Both the position numbers and the translations under genes were made by a program. Shown here piece after piece: positions 52,534 through 61,955 of a DNA stretch of 64,000 nucleotides. The DNA is from Lachnospiraceae bacterium (GTDB lineage Bacteria > Bacillota > Clostridia > Lachnospirales > Lachnospiraceae): the NCBI GenBank assembly GCA_902362715.1, contig CABIXN010000001.1, forward strand, positions 131,735 through 195,734. The letters run 5' to 3'. Positions within the stretch are counted from its first letter, which is position 1. Every line of letters starts with the position of its first letter. The notes beneath the pieces are model-generated. The model was not told where the DNA came from. It was given only the letters and a program-made list of their open reading frames with translations, and did not search any database.

Positions 52534-52750
52534 CAATGAGGCGCGGATATCATAAGTAAGCTCCGGAAATTTCGATACAGCGGAAGGGGCCAAAAGGGGT
52601 ATCTGCCGAAGCATCTGCCGGGCTGTGTGGCGGCGGGTGCTGGGGCGTACTGAAATACGGTGCGGACTGTCACATAGTGTGGAGTGCTTTGCAGAAGAAA
52701 AAGAAAGTGAGAGACTTTTGCAAAAATGATTTGCGAAGGTCTCTTTTTTC
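52534..52750 (+). promoter_or_regulatory. Lysine riboswitch (L-box) with terminator
   Basis: The 333-base gap between ung and the NhaC-type gene holds a lysine aptamer: GAGGCGCGGATATCATAAGTA (split here at 52538-52558), then AAGGGG...GTATCTGCCGAAGC, GGGTGCTGGGGCG and GCGGACTGTCAC, ending with GGAGTGCTTTGCA (52681-52693) that closes P1 with TGCAA. A terminator stem GAGACTTTTGCAAA...TTTGCGAAGGTCTC with TTTTTT (52711-52747) follows. High lysine should stop transcription of the transporter gene. Confidence 0.92.
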
Positions 52751-52773
52751 GGGAAAACGAAGGAGAATGAGAG

Positions 52774-54294
52774 ATGGATTTTGTAGGAACCTTGTGGGCT
52801 ATTGTGCCTCCTCTGGTAGCCATTATTCTGGCTTTTATTACCAAGGAAGTGTACATTTCGCTGTTTACGGGCTGCCTTTTAGGCGGACTGTTTCTGGCGA
52901 AGTTTCATCCGTGGGAGACATTTACGACAATTGTAGATTCAACGGTGAACAATATTGATATGAACATTATTATATTTGATGTTCTGCTTGGCATGATTAT
53001 TGTACTTTTAGCCAGGTCCGGAGCGTCTAAAGCATACGGTGCATGGGCCAGCAGACGAATTAAATCAAAGCGGGGCTCTATGATCGCCACGTCGGTGCTG
53101 GGAGTTCTGATTTTTGTGGATGATTATTTTAATTGTCTGACTGTGGGGAATGTTATGCGGCCGGTTACGGATAAACATAAAGTATCCCGGGCAAAACTGG
53201 CGTATTTGATTGATTCTACTGCGGCTCCGGTCTGTATTATTGCGCCTATATCCAGCTGGGCGGCAGCTGTATCCAGCTATGTGCCCCAGGAATATGATGT
53301 AAATGGCTTTCAGCTGTTTTTAAATGCAATTCCTTACAATTTATATGCAATTCTGACATTAGTAATGGTGTTCTTTACCAGCGCCATGCTGCTGGATTTC
53401 GGGAAAATGAAACAGCATGAAATCAATGCGGCAAATGGTGATTTATTTACCACCGGGGATGAGTTTAAAGAGATGTCGGAAAGTGAACTGCAGGGAAGTG
53501 ATAAAGGACGGGTAACAGATCTTTTAGTACCGATTTTTGTATTAATCGGTACGGCAGTTTTCGGAATGATTTATACTGGTTATTTAAATGGGGGCGCTAA
53601 TGTAGTGGATGCATTTGCCAACTGCAACGCATCTTTGTCTTTAGTATTTGCAACCTTTGTAACCCTTGTTGTAATGCTTTTTATGTATGTGCCCCGTAAA
53701 ATTGTAAAGTTTCAGGACTTTATGGGCAGTCTCGTGGAAGGCTTTAAGCTTATGGTTCCGGCGCTGCTGGTACTGACACTTGCGTGGACGCTTAAGGGAT
53801 TAGTAGATCAGCTGGATGTGGCAGCCTTTGTAACCGGAATCTTTGGACAGGGGGCTGCATTTAATGCCTTTATGCCCCTGGCAATGTTTGCCATCAGCAT
53901 TTTCCTGGGATTTTCCACAGGTACAAGCTGGGGAACCATGGGTATTATGATTCCAATTGCAGTGCCTATGTGTTACAATGCTCCTACCACAATGGTTATT
54001 TGTGTGGCTGCTATTATGGCAGGCTGTGTGTGTGGAGATCATGTTTCACCAATTTCGGATACAACGATTATGTCATCCACTGGAGCGCAGAGTAATCACA
54101 TTAACCATGTGCAGACGCAGATGCAGTATGCGGCCGTTGTTGTAGCTGTCTGTGTGGTGGGATATATTATTTCCGGACTGACACAGTCCTGGCTGATATC
54201 CCTGCCTGTTTCTATTGTGATACTGCTGGCAGTGCTGTTGTTTATTAATGCAAAAGAGAAGCGGAAAGGTGCAGTTGTCAATGAAGCTGATTAA
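52774..54294 (+). CDS. NhaC-family transporter, likely lysine transporter
   Basis: A 506-residue membrane protein with about twelve helices of the NhaC Na+/H+ antiporter family; ALLGG-type signatures include GVLIFVDDYFNCLTVGNVMR and STGTSWGTMGIMIPIAVPM and GCVCGDHVSPISDTTIMSST. NhaC homologues behind lysine riboswitches have been inferred to carry lysine; the L-box directly upstream supports that here. There is no separate Na+/H+ context. It overlaps the next gene by 14 bases. Confidence 0.88.
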   Translation: MDFVGTLWAIVPPLVAIILAFITKEVYISLFTGCLLGGLFLAKFHPWETFTTIVDSTVNNIDMNIIIFDVLLGMIIVLLARSGASKAYGAWASRRIKSKRGSMIATSVLGVLIFVDDYFNCLTVGNVMRPVTDKHKVSRAKLAYLIDSTAAPVCIIAPISSWAAAVSSYVPQEYDVNGFQLFLNAIPYNLYAILTLVMVFFTSAMLLDFGKMKQHEINAANGDLFTTGDEFKEMSESELQGSDKGRVTDLLVPIFVLIGTAVFGMIYTGYLNGGANVVDAFANCNASLSLVFATFVTLVVMLFMYVPRKIVKFQDFMGSLVEGFKLMVPALLVLTLAWTLKGLVDQLDVAAFVTGIFGQGAAFNAFMPLAMFAISIFLGFSTGTSWGTMGIMIPIAVPMCYNAPTTMVICVAAIMAGCVCGDHVSPISDTTIMSSTGAQSNHINHVQTQMQYAAVVVAVCVVGYIISGLTQSWLISLPVSIVILLAVLLFINAKEKRKGAVVNEAD

Positions 54295-54883
54295 TGTACC
54301 ATATCTGGACCAGACCTGCGAAGCGCCAACCGGATGCGAGAGCGTTACCGCAGTGATGCTGCTTCGGTATCTGGGGCGGCAGATATCTATTCAGGAGTTT
54401 GTGGATGAGTATCTGGAAAAGGAAGATTTCAAAGAAATAGACGGAGAAGTCTGGGGACCGGATCCTTATGAGAAATTTGCCGGAAATCCTTATGATTCCG
54501 ATTCTATGGGCTGCTATGCTCCGGTGATCTGTAAGGCTCTTGAAAAAATAATCGGTGATGAATATCATGTGATTGACGAGACCGGAAGCAGTATTGAGAA
54601 ACTAATGGAAACTTATATCAACCATGATATGCCTGTGGTTTTCTGGGCTACCATCAATTTACGGGATATGATAACCGGGCCGGACTGGCGGCTTTTTGGT
54701 TCCGGGAAAAAATTTACCTGGAGATCTAATGAACACTGTATGCTGCTTGTGGGATACGACGAAGAGCATTATATATTTAACGATCCCTGGGAAAATAACG
54801 GAGTAATACGCTATCCAAAAGAACTGGTAAAAGACCGCTATGAAAAGCAGTACAGCCAGGCAGTGGGACTTATAAAAAAATAA
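54281..54883 (+). CDS. C39-like peptidase family protein
   Basis: A 200-residue papain-fold protein of the C39-like_2 type. The start is the ATG at 54281, overlapping the transporter gene by 14 bases with AAAGGTG upstream. The putative nucleophile Cys lies in CEAPTGCESVTAVMLLRYLG, the His in NEHCMLLVGYDEEHYIFNDPW with the Asn/Asp following. It has no signal peptide or membrane helix, so an intracellular role is likely. Family members cleave leader peptides or cell-wall substrates; the specific substrate is unknown. Co-translated with the lysine-regulated transporter. Confidence 0.82.
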   Translation: MKLINVPYLDQTCEAPTGCESVTAVMLLRYLGRQISIQEFVDEYLEKEDFKEIDGEVWGPDPYEKFAGNPYDSDSMGCYAPVICKALEKIIGDEYHVIDETGSSIEKLMETYINHDMPVVFWATINLRDMITGPDWRLFGSGKKFTWRSNEHCMLLVGYDEEHYIFNDPWENNGVIRYPKELVKDRYEKQYSQAVGLIKK

Positions 54884-54890
54884 AACAGTG

Positions 54891-54917
54891 ATTCAAGTCT
54901 CGCTCTCGCGAGACTTG
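54891..54917. repeat. GAGA-loop hairpin repeat, copy at 54.9 kb (inverted)
   Basis: ATTCAAGTCTCGC-TCTC-GCGAGACTTG: the CAAGTCTCGC arm at 54894-54903 pairs perfectly with 54908-54917. On the minus strand the loop is GAGA. The core equals the reverse of the copies at 40193 and 61906. Confidence 0.65.
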
Positions 54918-54923
54918 GTGTTG

Positions 54924-54991
54924 ATATAAAAAAGAACGGATGACAGCTTAAGTCAGATCATAGCTGACAGGCAGTCCGTTCTTTTTTATAT
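54924..54991. terminator. Long bidirectional terminator
   Basis: Perfect 17-base arms ATATAAAAAAGAACGGA (54924-54940) and TCCGTTCTTTTTTATAT (54975-54991). The A- and T-rich outer parts serve both strands; it ends the transporter-C39 unit. The remaining gap to the next gene shows no further feature. Confidence 0.88.
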
Positions 54992-55173
54992 TAAGAAAAC
55001 CGGATCAGTTTTTTGGGAAAACAGACCTTTCAAAGACCTTTTAATAAGATGAATGTGTCTGCCAATTCCGGGGAAAATTAGGATTTTACAAAAAGGTTTT
55101 TTTCTGGTAAACTAGCAAAAGAGAAAAAACAGAGAACAAATGTTTGGATAAAATTTGATCAAAGGGGAAACAA

Positions 55174-57096
55174 ATGGCAGTAAAGACAACATATGATGCC
55201 GGCAGTATTTCCGTGCTGGAAGGATTAGAAGCAGTGCGCAAGCGCCCGGGTATGTATATAGGAAGTGTGTCCAGAAAAGGTTTAAATCATTTGATTTATG
55301 AAATTGTAGATAATGCAGTGGACGAGCATCTTGCCGGGGCCTGTGACAGAATCCATGTAACACTTGAAAAAGACGGTTCCTGTACCGTGGAAGATAACGG
55401 CCGGGGAATTCCGGTAGGAATGCATGAGAAGGGGATGTCCGCAGCCCGTCTGGTATTTACCACACTTCATGCAGGAGGTAAATTTGATGATTCGGCTTAT
55501 AAGACAAGCGGCGGACTGCATGGTGTGGGTTCTTCTGTTGTAAATGCATTATCTGTTTATATGGATGTGCAGATCAGCAGGGACGGAGCCGTACATCACG
55601 ACCGTTATGAAAGAGGCATTCCGGTGGTTGCATTAGAAGACGGGCTTTTGCCGGTGCTTTCTAAAACCAGAAAGACCGGTACAAAAATTAATTTTCTTCC
55701 GGATCCGGAAATCTTTGAGCGGACAGATTTTAAAGGGGAGGAAGTAAAAAGCAGACTTCATGAGACAGCATATTTGAATCCTGATCTGACTATTATTTAT
55801 GATGATCTGCGCCGGGAGACGCCGGAGCATGTGGAATATCATGAAGAAGAGGGGATTATCGGTTTTGTAAAGGATTTGAATAAAAAGTCTGAGGTGATAC
55901 ATGAGGTGGTTTATCTGAAGGGAGAGGCTGATGGGATTGCTGTGGAGGCTGCTTTTCAGTATACCAATGAGTTTCACGAAAATATTCTGGGGTTTTGTAA
56001 TAATATTTACAATGCAGAGGGCGGAACTCACATTACAGGTTTTAAAACAACGGTTACAACAGTGATAAATCAGTATGCCAGAGAGCTTGGAATTTTAAAG
56101 GAAAAGGATTCTAACTTTACCGGGGCCGATGTGCGAAACGGGATGACGGCGGTTGTATCTGTAAAGCATCCGGCACCCAGGTTTGAAGGCCAGACGAAGA
56201 CAAAGCTTGATAATCAGGATGCGGCCCGGGTAACCGGAAAGGTAACAAATGAAGAAATTCAGCTGTATTTTGATAAAAATCTGGAAGTTTTAAAATCGGT
56301 AATTGCCTGTGCGGAAAAAGCGGCAAAAATTCGGAAAACAGAGGAAAAGGCAAAAACAAATCTGCTGGTAAAACAGAAGTTCTCCTTTGATTCCAACGGC
56401 AAGCTGGCCAACTGTGAGAGCAGAGATGCGTCTGTCTGCGAAATATTTATTGTGGAGGGAGATTCTGCCGGAGGCTCAGCCAAGACAGCCAGAGACCGCA
56501 GCTTTCAGGCGATTCTTCCTATTCGGGGTAAGATTTTAAATGTAGAGAAAGCAAGTATTGACAAGGTGCTGGCCAATGCTGAGATAAAAACTATGATCAA
56601 TGCTTTTGGATGCGGGTTTTCAGAAGGATATGGAAATGACTTTGATATTACGAAGCTCCGCTATGATAAGATTGTAATTATGGCCGATGCGGATGTGGAT
56701 GGTGCTCATATTTCTACCTTACTTTTGACCTTGTTTTACCGTTTTATGCCGGAGCTTATTTTTGAAGGCCATGTATATGTGGCAATGCCGCCTCTGTATA
56801 AGGTGCTTCCCGCCAGAGGTGAGGAGGAATATCTGTATGATGATGCGGCTTTGGAGCGTTACCGGAAAAGCCATAAAGGTTCTTTTACACTGCAGCGCTA
56901 CAAAGGATTAGGAGAGATGTCAGCTCAGCAGCTGTGGGAGACAACTTTAGATCCGGCTGCCAGGATGCTGAAACGAATAGAAATTGAAGATGCCCGTATG
57001 GCCTCAGATGTGACAGAAATGCTTATGGGAACCGATGTTCCTCCCAGAAAAGCGTTTATTTATGAACATGCCGGGGATGCAGAGCTTGATATTTAA
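55174..57096 (+). CDS. parE: DNA topoisomerase IV subunit B
   Basis: A 640-residue type IIA topoisomerase ATPase subunit. VRKRPGMYIGSVSRKGLNHL and IVDNAVDEHLAG form the GHKL ATP site, GGLHGVGSSVVNALS follows, and the TOPRIM parts are FIVEGDSAGGSAKTARDRSF, MADADVDGAHISTLLL and QRYKGLGEMSAQQLWETTL. Because the pair is away from an origin region and the partner lacks the GyrA box, I call it ParE; a second gyrase-like pair cannot be excluded. It is transcribed 18 bases before parC. Confidence 0.85.
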   Translation: MAVKTTYDAGSISVLEGLEAVRKRPGMYIGSVSRKGLNHLIYEIVDNAVDEHLAGACDRIHVTLEKDGSCTVEDNGRGIPVGMHEKGMSAARLVFTTLHAGGKFDDSAYKTSGGLHGVGSSVVNALSVYMDVQISRDGAVHHDRYERGIPVVALEDGLLPVLSKTRKTGTKINFLPDPEIFERTDFKGEEVKSRLHETAYLNPDLTIIYDDLRRETPEHVEYHEEEGIIGFVKDLNKKSEVIHEVVYLKGEADGIAVEAAFQYTNEFHENILGFCNNIYNAEGGTHITGFKTTVTTVINQYARELGILKEKDSNFTGADVRNGMTAVVSVKHPAPRFEGQTKTKLDNQDAARVTGKVTNEEIQLYFDKNLEVLKSVIACAEKAAKIRKTEEKAKTNLLVKQKFSFDSNGKLANCESRDASVCEIFIVEGDSAGGSAKTARDRSFQAILPIRGKILNVEKASIDKVLANAEIKTMINAFGCGFSEGYGNDFDITKLRYDKIVIMADADVDGAHISTLLLTLFYRFMPELIFEGHVYVAMPPLYKVLPARGEEEYLYDDAALERYRKSHKGSFTLQRYKGLGEMSAQQLWETTLDPAARMLKRIEIEDARMASDVTEMLMGTDVPPRKAFIYEHAGDAELDI

Positions 57097-57114
57097 TAGA
57101 CAGGAGATTGGAAA

Positions 57115-59352
57115 ATGGAAACGCAGGAGCAGATTATCCGAACGGATTATGCGGAATTAATGCAGAAATCTTATATTGACTATGCCATGAGTGTAATTGT
57201 GGCCCGGGCGCTTCCGGATGTACGGGACGGATTAAAGCCGGTACAGCGCCGGACGCTGTACGATATGCATGAGCTGGGAATCCGGTATGACCGGCCGTAT
57301 CGAAAATGCGCCAGAATCGTTGGCGATACTATGGGTAAATATCATCCTCACGGCGACAGCTCTATTTACGGGGCGCTGGTGGTGCTGGCCCAGGAGTTTA
57401 AAAACGGGATGGCGCTGGTGGACGGCCACGGTAATTTTGGTTCCATCGAAGGGGACGGAGCGGCGGCTATGCGTTATACAGAGGCGCGGCTGCAGAAAAT
57501 TACGCAGGAAGCGTATCTGTCAGATTTAGATAAAGATGTGGTGGACTTTATTCCCAACTTTGACGCCACAGAGCAGGAGCCGGCAGTACTTCCGGTGAAG
57601 GTGCCCAATATTCTGATTAACGGAGCCGAAGGGATTGCCGTTGGTATGGCCACCAGTATTCCCCCTCACAATTTTGGTGAAGTAATTGACGGTGTCATTG
57701 CTTATATGAAAAATCCGGATATTACTACAGAAGAGATGCTTAAGATCATACAAGGACCGGACTTTCCCACAGGTGGAATTGTAGTAAATAAGGATGATCT
57801 TGCTGCGATTTACCAGTGCGGAAACGGAAAAATAAAAATCCGTGGGAAAGTAGAAATCGAGAAGATGAAAGGCGGAAAGGAACGTCTTGTAATTACTGAG
57901 ATTCCGTATCCAATGGTGGGGGCTAATATCGGCAAATTCCTAAATGATGTCTATGGTCTTGTGGAAAGCAAAAAGACAACAGATATTGTGGATATTTCCA
58001 ACCAGTCCTCTAAAGATGGAATCCGCATTGTGATTGAGCTGAAAAAAGGTGCGGATGCTCAGAATCTGTGCAATATGCTTTACAAAAAAACACGTCTGGA
58101 AGATACCTTTGGGGTGAATATGCTGGCCGTTGCCAAAGGAAGACCGGAGACTATGGGACTGGTGGAAATCATCCGCCACAATGTGAACTTTCAGTATGAG
58201 CTTGCCACAAGGAAATACAAAACACTGCTGGCAAAGGCGCTGGATAAAAAAGAAATCCAGGAAGGTCTGATAAAAGCCTGCGATGTGATTGATTTGATCA
58301 TTGAAATTCTCCGGGGCAGCAAAAATATTAAACAGGCCAAAAACTGTCTGATTACCGGGGATACAGCCGGAATCAAATTTAAAACAAAGCTTTCAGAAAA
58401 AATGGCTTCCCAGCTTCGTTTTACAGAGCGTCAGGCTGCTGCTATTTTAGAAATGCGTTTGTATAAACTGATTGGCCTGGAAATAGAGGCTTTAATGAAA
58501 GAGCATGAAGAAACGCTGAAAAATATTGCGTTTTATGAGGATGTTCTGGGCAGCAGAGCCTCCATGGCAAGAGTAATTATCAAGGAATTAAAGGCTTTTA
58601 AGAAAGAGTATGCCATGCCTCGAAAGACTGTTATTGAAAATGCCAAAGAGGCAGTATACGAAGAAAAGAAAGTGGAAGAGATGCCGGTAGTATTTCTTAT
58701 GGACCGGTTTGGATATGCAAAAACCATTGATGTGTCTGTTTATGAGCGGAACAAAGAGGCTGCGGACAGTGAGAATAAAACAGTGCTTACCTGCTTAAAT
58801 ACAGACAAAATTTGTATTTTTACCAACACAGGACAGATGCATCTGCTGAAAGTTTTAGATCTTCCCTTTGGAAAGTTCCGGGATAAGGGGATTCCCATAG
58901 ACAATCTCAGCAATTATTCCAGCAGTGAAGAAGAGATTGTATTTATCAGCAGTCTTTTAGCCCTTAAGGATAAAAAGCTGTTGTTTGTAACGAAAGCTTC
59001 TATGCTAAAACAGGTGGACGGCTGCGAATTTGACGTGTCAAAACGGACCACGGCGGCTACAAAATTGAATCCGGAGGATACCTTGCTTGGAATTACACCT
59101 GTATCCGAACAGGATACTCTTGTGATGCAGTCTGAGAAAAATATGTTTTTAAGAATTGCAGTTCCAGAAATACCACAGAAGAAGAAAGCGGCAGTGGGAG
59201 TCCGTGGAATGAAGTTATCTCAGGGAGACGGGCTGGCGGCATTTTATGTTCTGGGTGAGGATGATATAAAAACTGTCACTGTCAAAGAAAAAGAAATATA
59301 TTTAAACCGGCTGCACGTGGCGGGGAGAGACACCAAAGGGGTAAGGAAGTAG
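57115..59352 (+). CDS. parC: DNA topoisomerase IV subunit A
   Basis: A 745-residue catalytic subunit. The breakage-rejoining Tyr lies in GDGAAAMRYTEARLQ, the QRRTLYDMHELG and TMGKYHPHGDSSIYGALV (quinolone region) segments are present, and a beta-pinwheel C-terminal domain starts about residue 500. The GyrA-box QRRGGKG is absent from that domain, which favours ParC over GyrA, and the length is shorter than GyrA (about 830). It follows parE by 18 bases. Confidence 0.85.
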   Translation: METQEQIIRTDYAELMQKSYIDYAMSVIVARALPDVRDGLKPVQRRTLYDMHELGIRYDRPYRKCARIVGDTMGKYHPHGDSSIYGALVVLAQEFKNGMALVDGHGNFGSIEGDGAAAMRYTEARLQKITQEAYLSDLDKDVVDFIPNFDATEQEPAVLPVKVPNILINGAEGIAVGMATSIPPHNFGEVIDGVIAYMKNPDITTEEMLKIIQGPDFPTGGIVVNKDDLAAIYQCGNGKIKIRGKVEIEKMKGGKERLVITEIPYPMVGANIGKFLNDVYGLVESKKTTDIVDISNQSSKDGIRIVIELKKGADAQNLCNMLYKKTRLEDTFGVNMLAVAKGRPETMGLVEIIRHNVNFQYELATRKYKTLLAKALDKKEIQEGLIKACDVIDLIIEILRGSKNIKQAKNCLITGDTAGIKFKTKLSEKMASQLRFTERQAAAILEMRLYKLIGLEIEALMKEHEETLKNIAFYEDVLGSRASMARVIIKELKAFKKEYAMPRKTVIENAKEAVYEEKKVEEMPVVFLMDRFGYAKTIDVSVYERNKEAADSENKTVLTCLNTDKICIFTNTGQMHLLKVLDLPFGKFRDKGIPIDNLSNYSSSEEEIVFISSLLALKDKKLLFVTKASMLKQVDGCEFDVSKRTTAATKLNPEDTLLGITPVSEQDTLVMQSEKNMFLRIAVPEIPQKKKAAVGVRGMKLSQGDGLAAFYVLGEDDIKTVTVKEKEIYLNRLHVAGRDTKGVRK

Positions 59353-59700
59353 GCATTAGCCGGCCGAGCTCAAAAACGAAGCGTTTTTTCGCTCACGGCT
59401 TGCGCCGTATAGCTAAAATACCCCACAGTCCACCCGCGCTATTCCCAAAGGCACCTGCGGTGCAATCCTGCTGCTTCGCAGCAGACTTTGCTCATAAAAC
59501 AGCGCTGTATCCGTCATCTGATGGTCATACAGCTCCTTGTGCAAGCACAAAGCTGCATGTCTTCAGATGACGTGTGAACTGGAGTTTTTTCTGGAAAATA
59601 AATTTTTCCCTCAAAGACTCTGTGTGATATTTTATCTGCATGGCTTTAGTTAAGAAAATATCAATGATTGACATAATGTGGGGTTTTATGATATTATACC
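59353..59700. repeat. Structured intergenic region with several hairpins
   Basis: After parC about 350 bases carry no credible gene but many hairpins: CTGCTGC-TTC-GCAGCAG (59469-59484), CTTGTGC-AA-GCACAAG (59535-59551), and an outer CGTCATCTGA...TCAGATGACG (59512-59572) enclosing it. It looks like a dispersed intergenic element or a structured RNA. I saw no second copy within this window. Confidence 0.45.
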
Positions 59701-59710
59701 ACACAGACAT

Positions 59711-59740
59711 AAATGAAACCGACATGCGTCGGTTTCATTT
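59711..59740. terminator. Perfect 13-base hairpin upstream of hppA
   Basis: AAATGAAACCGAC-ATGC-GTCGGTTTCATTT, symmetric on both strands. It could be a terminator for upstream transcription or a bidirectional boundary; the T-tract is short. Confidence 0.55.
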
Positions 59741-59818
59741 ACGTTTGAAAGTGTGGCAGTAAATGTTTTGTGAGACATAATATTTGCTGCATAGTCGTAA
59801 GAAGGGAGAAATAAGAAA

Positions 59819-61804
59819 ATGATTTGGTTAATTCCAATTGTCGGCATCATTGCTTTACTTGTTGCCGCAGGATTAGCTGCAAATGTTAAAAAACAGTCTG
59901 AAGGTACAGACAAAATGAAAGAAATTGCAGCAGCGATCCATGAAGGTGCTCAGGCGTTTTTAATGGCCGAGTATAAGATTTTGATTATCTTTATTGTTGT
60001 AGTATTTGTTGTAGTAGGATTTGGTATCGGATGGGATACAGCAATCTGCTTTATCATCGGTGCTGTTTTCTCTACCGTTGCAGGTTATTGCGGTATGAAC
60101 GTTGCTACAAGAGCAAACGTAAGAACTGCAAATGCCGCAAGAGAAAAAGGTATGACTGCAGCTCTTCCAATCGCTTTTAGAGGCGGTGCGGTTATGGGTC
60201 TGTGCGTTGTAGGTCTGGGTCTGTTTGGAGCAAGTATCATTTATTTAATAACCAAAAATGATTCTATTTTATTCGGATTCAGTCTTGGAGCTTCTTCCAT
60301 TGCTTTGTTTGCACGTGTTGGCGGCGGTATTTATACAAAGGCTGCTGATGTTGGTGCTGACCTGGTAGGTAAGGTAGAAGCAGGTATTCCGGAAGATGAT
60401 CCCCGTAACCCTGCAGTTATTGCTGATAATGTAGGTGATAACGTAGGTGACGTTGCCGGTATGGGTGCCGATCTGTTCGAATCCTATGTTGGCTCTATTG
60501 TATCTGCAATTACACTGGGACTGCTTGCATATAAGACAGCTCCAAATCCAATGGCAGGTGCACTGTATCCGCTGCTTCTCTCAGCAGTAGGTATTATTGC
60601 TTCTATTATCGGTGTGTTCTTTGTTCGTGGTAAAGAGGGGTCTGATCCTCATAAATCACTGAAGCTTGGCAGCAATATTGCAAATATTATTACCGTTGTT
60701 ATGGCAGTTGTTTTAAGTAAACCAATTCTTGGTTCTTTCATGCCATGTGGAGCTATTATCGCCGGTCTGATCGTTGGTATCCTGATCGGTTCTATTACAG
60801 AGCATTATACATCTGACAAATTTGGTCCTGTACATAAAATTGCAGAACAGTCTGAGACAGGTCCTGCAACCAATATTATCAGCGGTCTTGCAGTAGGTAT
60901 GCATTCAGCTACTTTCCCGATTATTCTGATTGCGGTAGGTATTTTTGCATCTTATAAATTTGCAGGAATTTATGGTATCGCTCTTGCAGCAGTAGGTATG
61001 CTTGCAACAACAGGAAGTACTGTAGCAGTAGATGCTTATGGTCCAATCGCTGATAATGCAGGTGGTATCGCTGAGATGTCCGGATTAGATGACAGCGTTC
61101 GTGAAATTACAGATTCACTGGATTCTGTAGGTAATACAACAGCGGCTATCGGAAAAGGATTTGCTATTGGTTCCGCAGCTCTGACAGCTCTTTCTTTGTT
61201 TGTATCTTATTCAGAGGCGGTAGAATTAAAAGCAATCAGTCTTTTAGAGCCAACCGTTATTATCGGTTTGTTTATCGGAGCAATGCTTCCGTTCCTGTTC
61301 TCTGCAATCACAATGGAAGCGGTATCCAAAGCTGCTTACAAGATGATTGAAGAGGTGCGCAGACAGTTTAAAGCAGACAAAGGTATTCTGGAAGGTACAA
61401 GCAAACCGGATTACAAATCCTGCGTAGGAATTTCTACACAGGCAGCATTAAGGGAGATGCTTCTTCCTGGTATTATTGCAATTGTTGTTCCGATTATTGT
61501 AGGTGTTGTTTTAGGTGCAGCAGCATTAGGCGGACTGTTAGCAGGAGCTCTTGTAACAGGTGTTATGATGGCGATCTTTATGGCAAACGCAGGTGGTGCA
61601 TGGGATAACGCAAAGAAATACATTGAAGGCGGACATCATGGCGGAAAAGGAAGCGAACCTCATAAAGCAGCAGTTGTAGGTGATACAGTAGGTGATCCAT
61701 TTAAAGATACCTCAGGCCCATCTATCAACATTTTAATCAAACTGATGACAATCGTTGCTTTAGTATTCGCTCCATTGTTCCTTCAGATTGGCGGACTTCT
61801 TTAA
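59819..61804 (+). CDS. hppA: Membrane-bound ion-pumping pyrophosphatase, K+-dependent type
   Basis: A 661-residue, about 16-helix membrane enzyme that couples PPi hydrolysis to H+ and/or Na+ export. The substrate site is [20 protein letters not shown] and [20 protein letters not shown], with the C-terminal [35 protein letters not shown] has Ala where K+-independent enzymes have Lys, marking the K+-requiring class; many of those pump Na+, which the sequence alone cannot settle. Its own strong site (GAAGGGAG) and unusually regular codon use (GCA/GCT/GGT rich) suggest high expression. Confidence 0.96.
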   Translation: MIWLIPIVGIIALLVAAGLAANVKKQSEGTDKMKEIAAAIHEGAQAFLMAEYKILIIFIVVVFVVVGFGIGWDTAICFIIGAVFSTVAGYCGMNVATRANVRTANAAREKGMTAALPIAFRGGAVMGLCVVGLGLFGASIIYLITKNDSILFGFSLGASSIALFARVGGGIYTKAADVGADLVGKVEAGIPEDDPRNPAVIADNVGDNVGDVAGMGADLFESYVGSIVSAITLGLLAYKTAPNPMAGALYPLLLSAVGIIASIIGVFFVRGKEGSDPHKSLKLGSNIANIITVVMAVVLSKPILGSFMPCGAIIAGLIVGILIGSITEHYTSDKFGPVHKIAEQSETGPATNIISGLAVGMHSATFPIILIAVGIFASYKFAGIYGIALAAVGMLATTGSTVAVDAYGPIADNAGGIAEMSGLDDSVREITDSLDSVGNTTAAIGKGFAIGSAALTALSLFVSYSEAVELKAISLLEPTVIIGLFIGAMLPFLFSAITMEAVSKAAYKMIEEVRRQFKADKGILEGTSKPDYKSCVGISTQAALREMLLPGIIAIVVPIIVGVVLGAAALGGLLAGALVTGVMMAIFMANAGGAWDNAKKYIEGGHHGGKGSEPHKAAVVGDTVGDPFKDTSGPSINILIKLMTIVALVFAPLFLQIGGLL

Positions 61805-61852
61805 AGTTTATGAAACGGGCGTGTTTGCTGACGCAGACATTACCAAAAGGGG

Positions 61853-61885
61853 AAAAGGCGGTATGTATATCGCCTTTTTCTTTTA
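61853..61885 (+). terminator. Terminator of hppA
   Basis: AAAAGGCG and CGCCTTTTT arms with CTTTTA downstream, 49 bases after the stop. Confidence 0.8.
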
Positions 61886-61905
61886 TGCAATAGGAGCGTG
61901 CGTTC

Positions 61906-61926
61906 CGCGAGAGCGAGACTTGAATC
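61906..61926. repeat. GAGA-loop hairpin repeat, partial copy at 61.9 kb
   Basis: CGCGAGAGCGAGACTTGAATC matches the right arm and tail of the 40.2- and 54.9-kb copies; the left arm is degenerate (TTCCGC). Confidence 0.5.
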
Positions 61927-61955
61927 TTTGATTTATAAAGAAAATGAGGCAGTAT

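Noticed and set aside
57115..59352. GyrA
   Set aside because: No GyrA-box is visible in the C-terminal pinwheel, and the length is short; ParC fits better.
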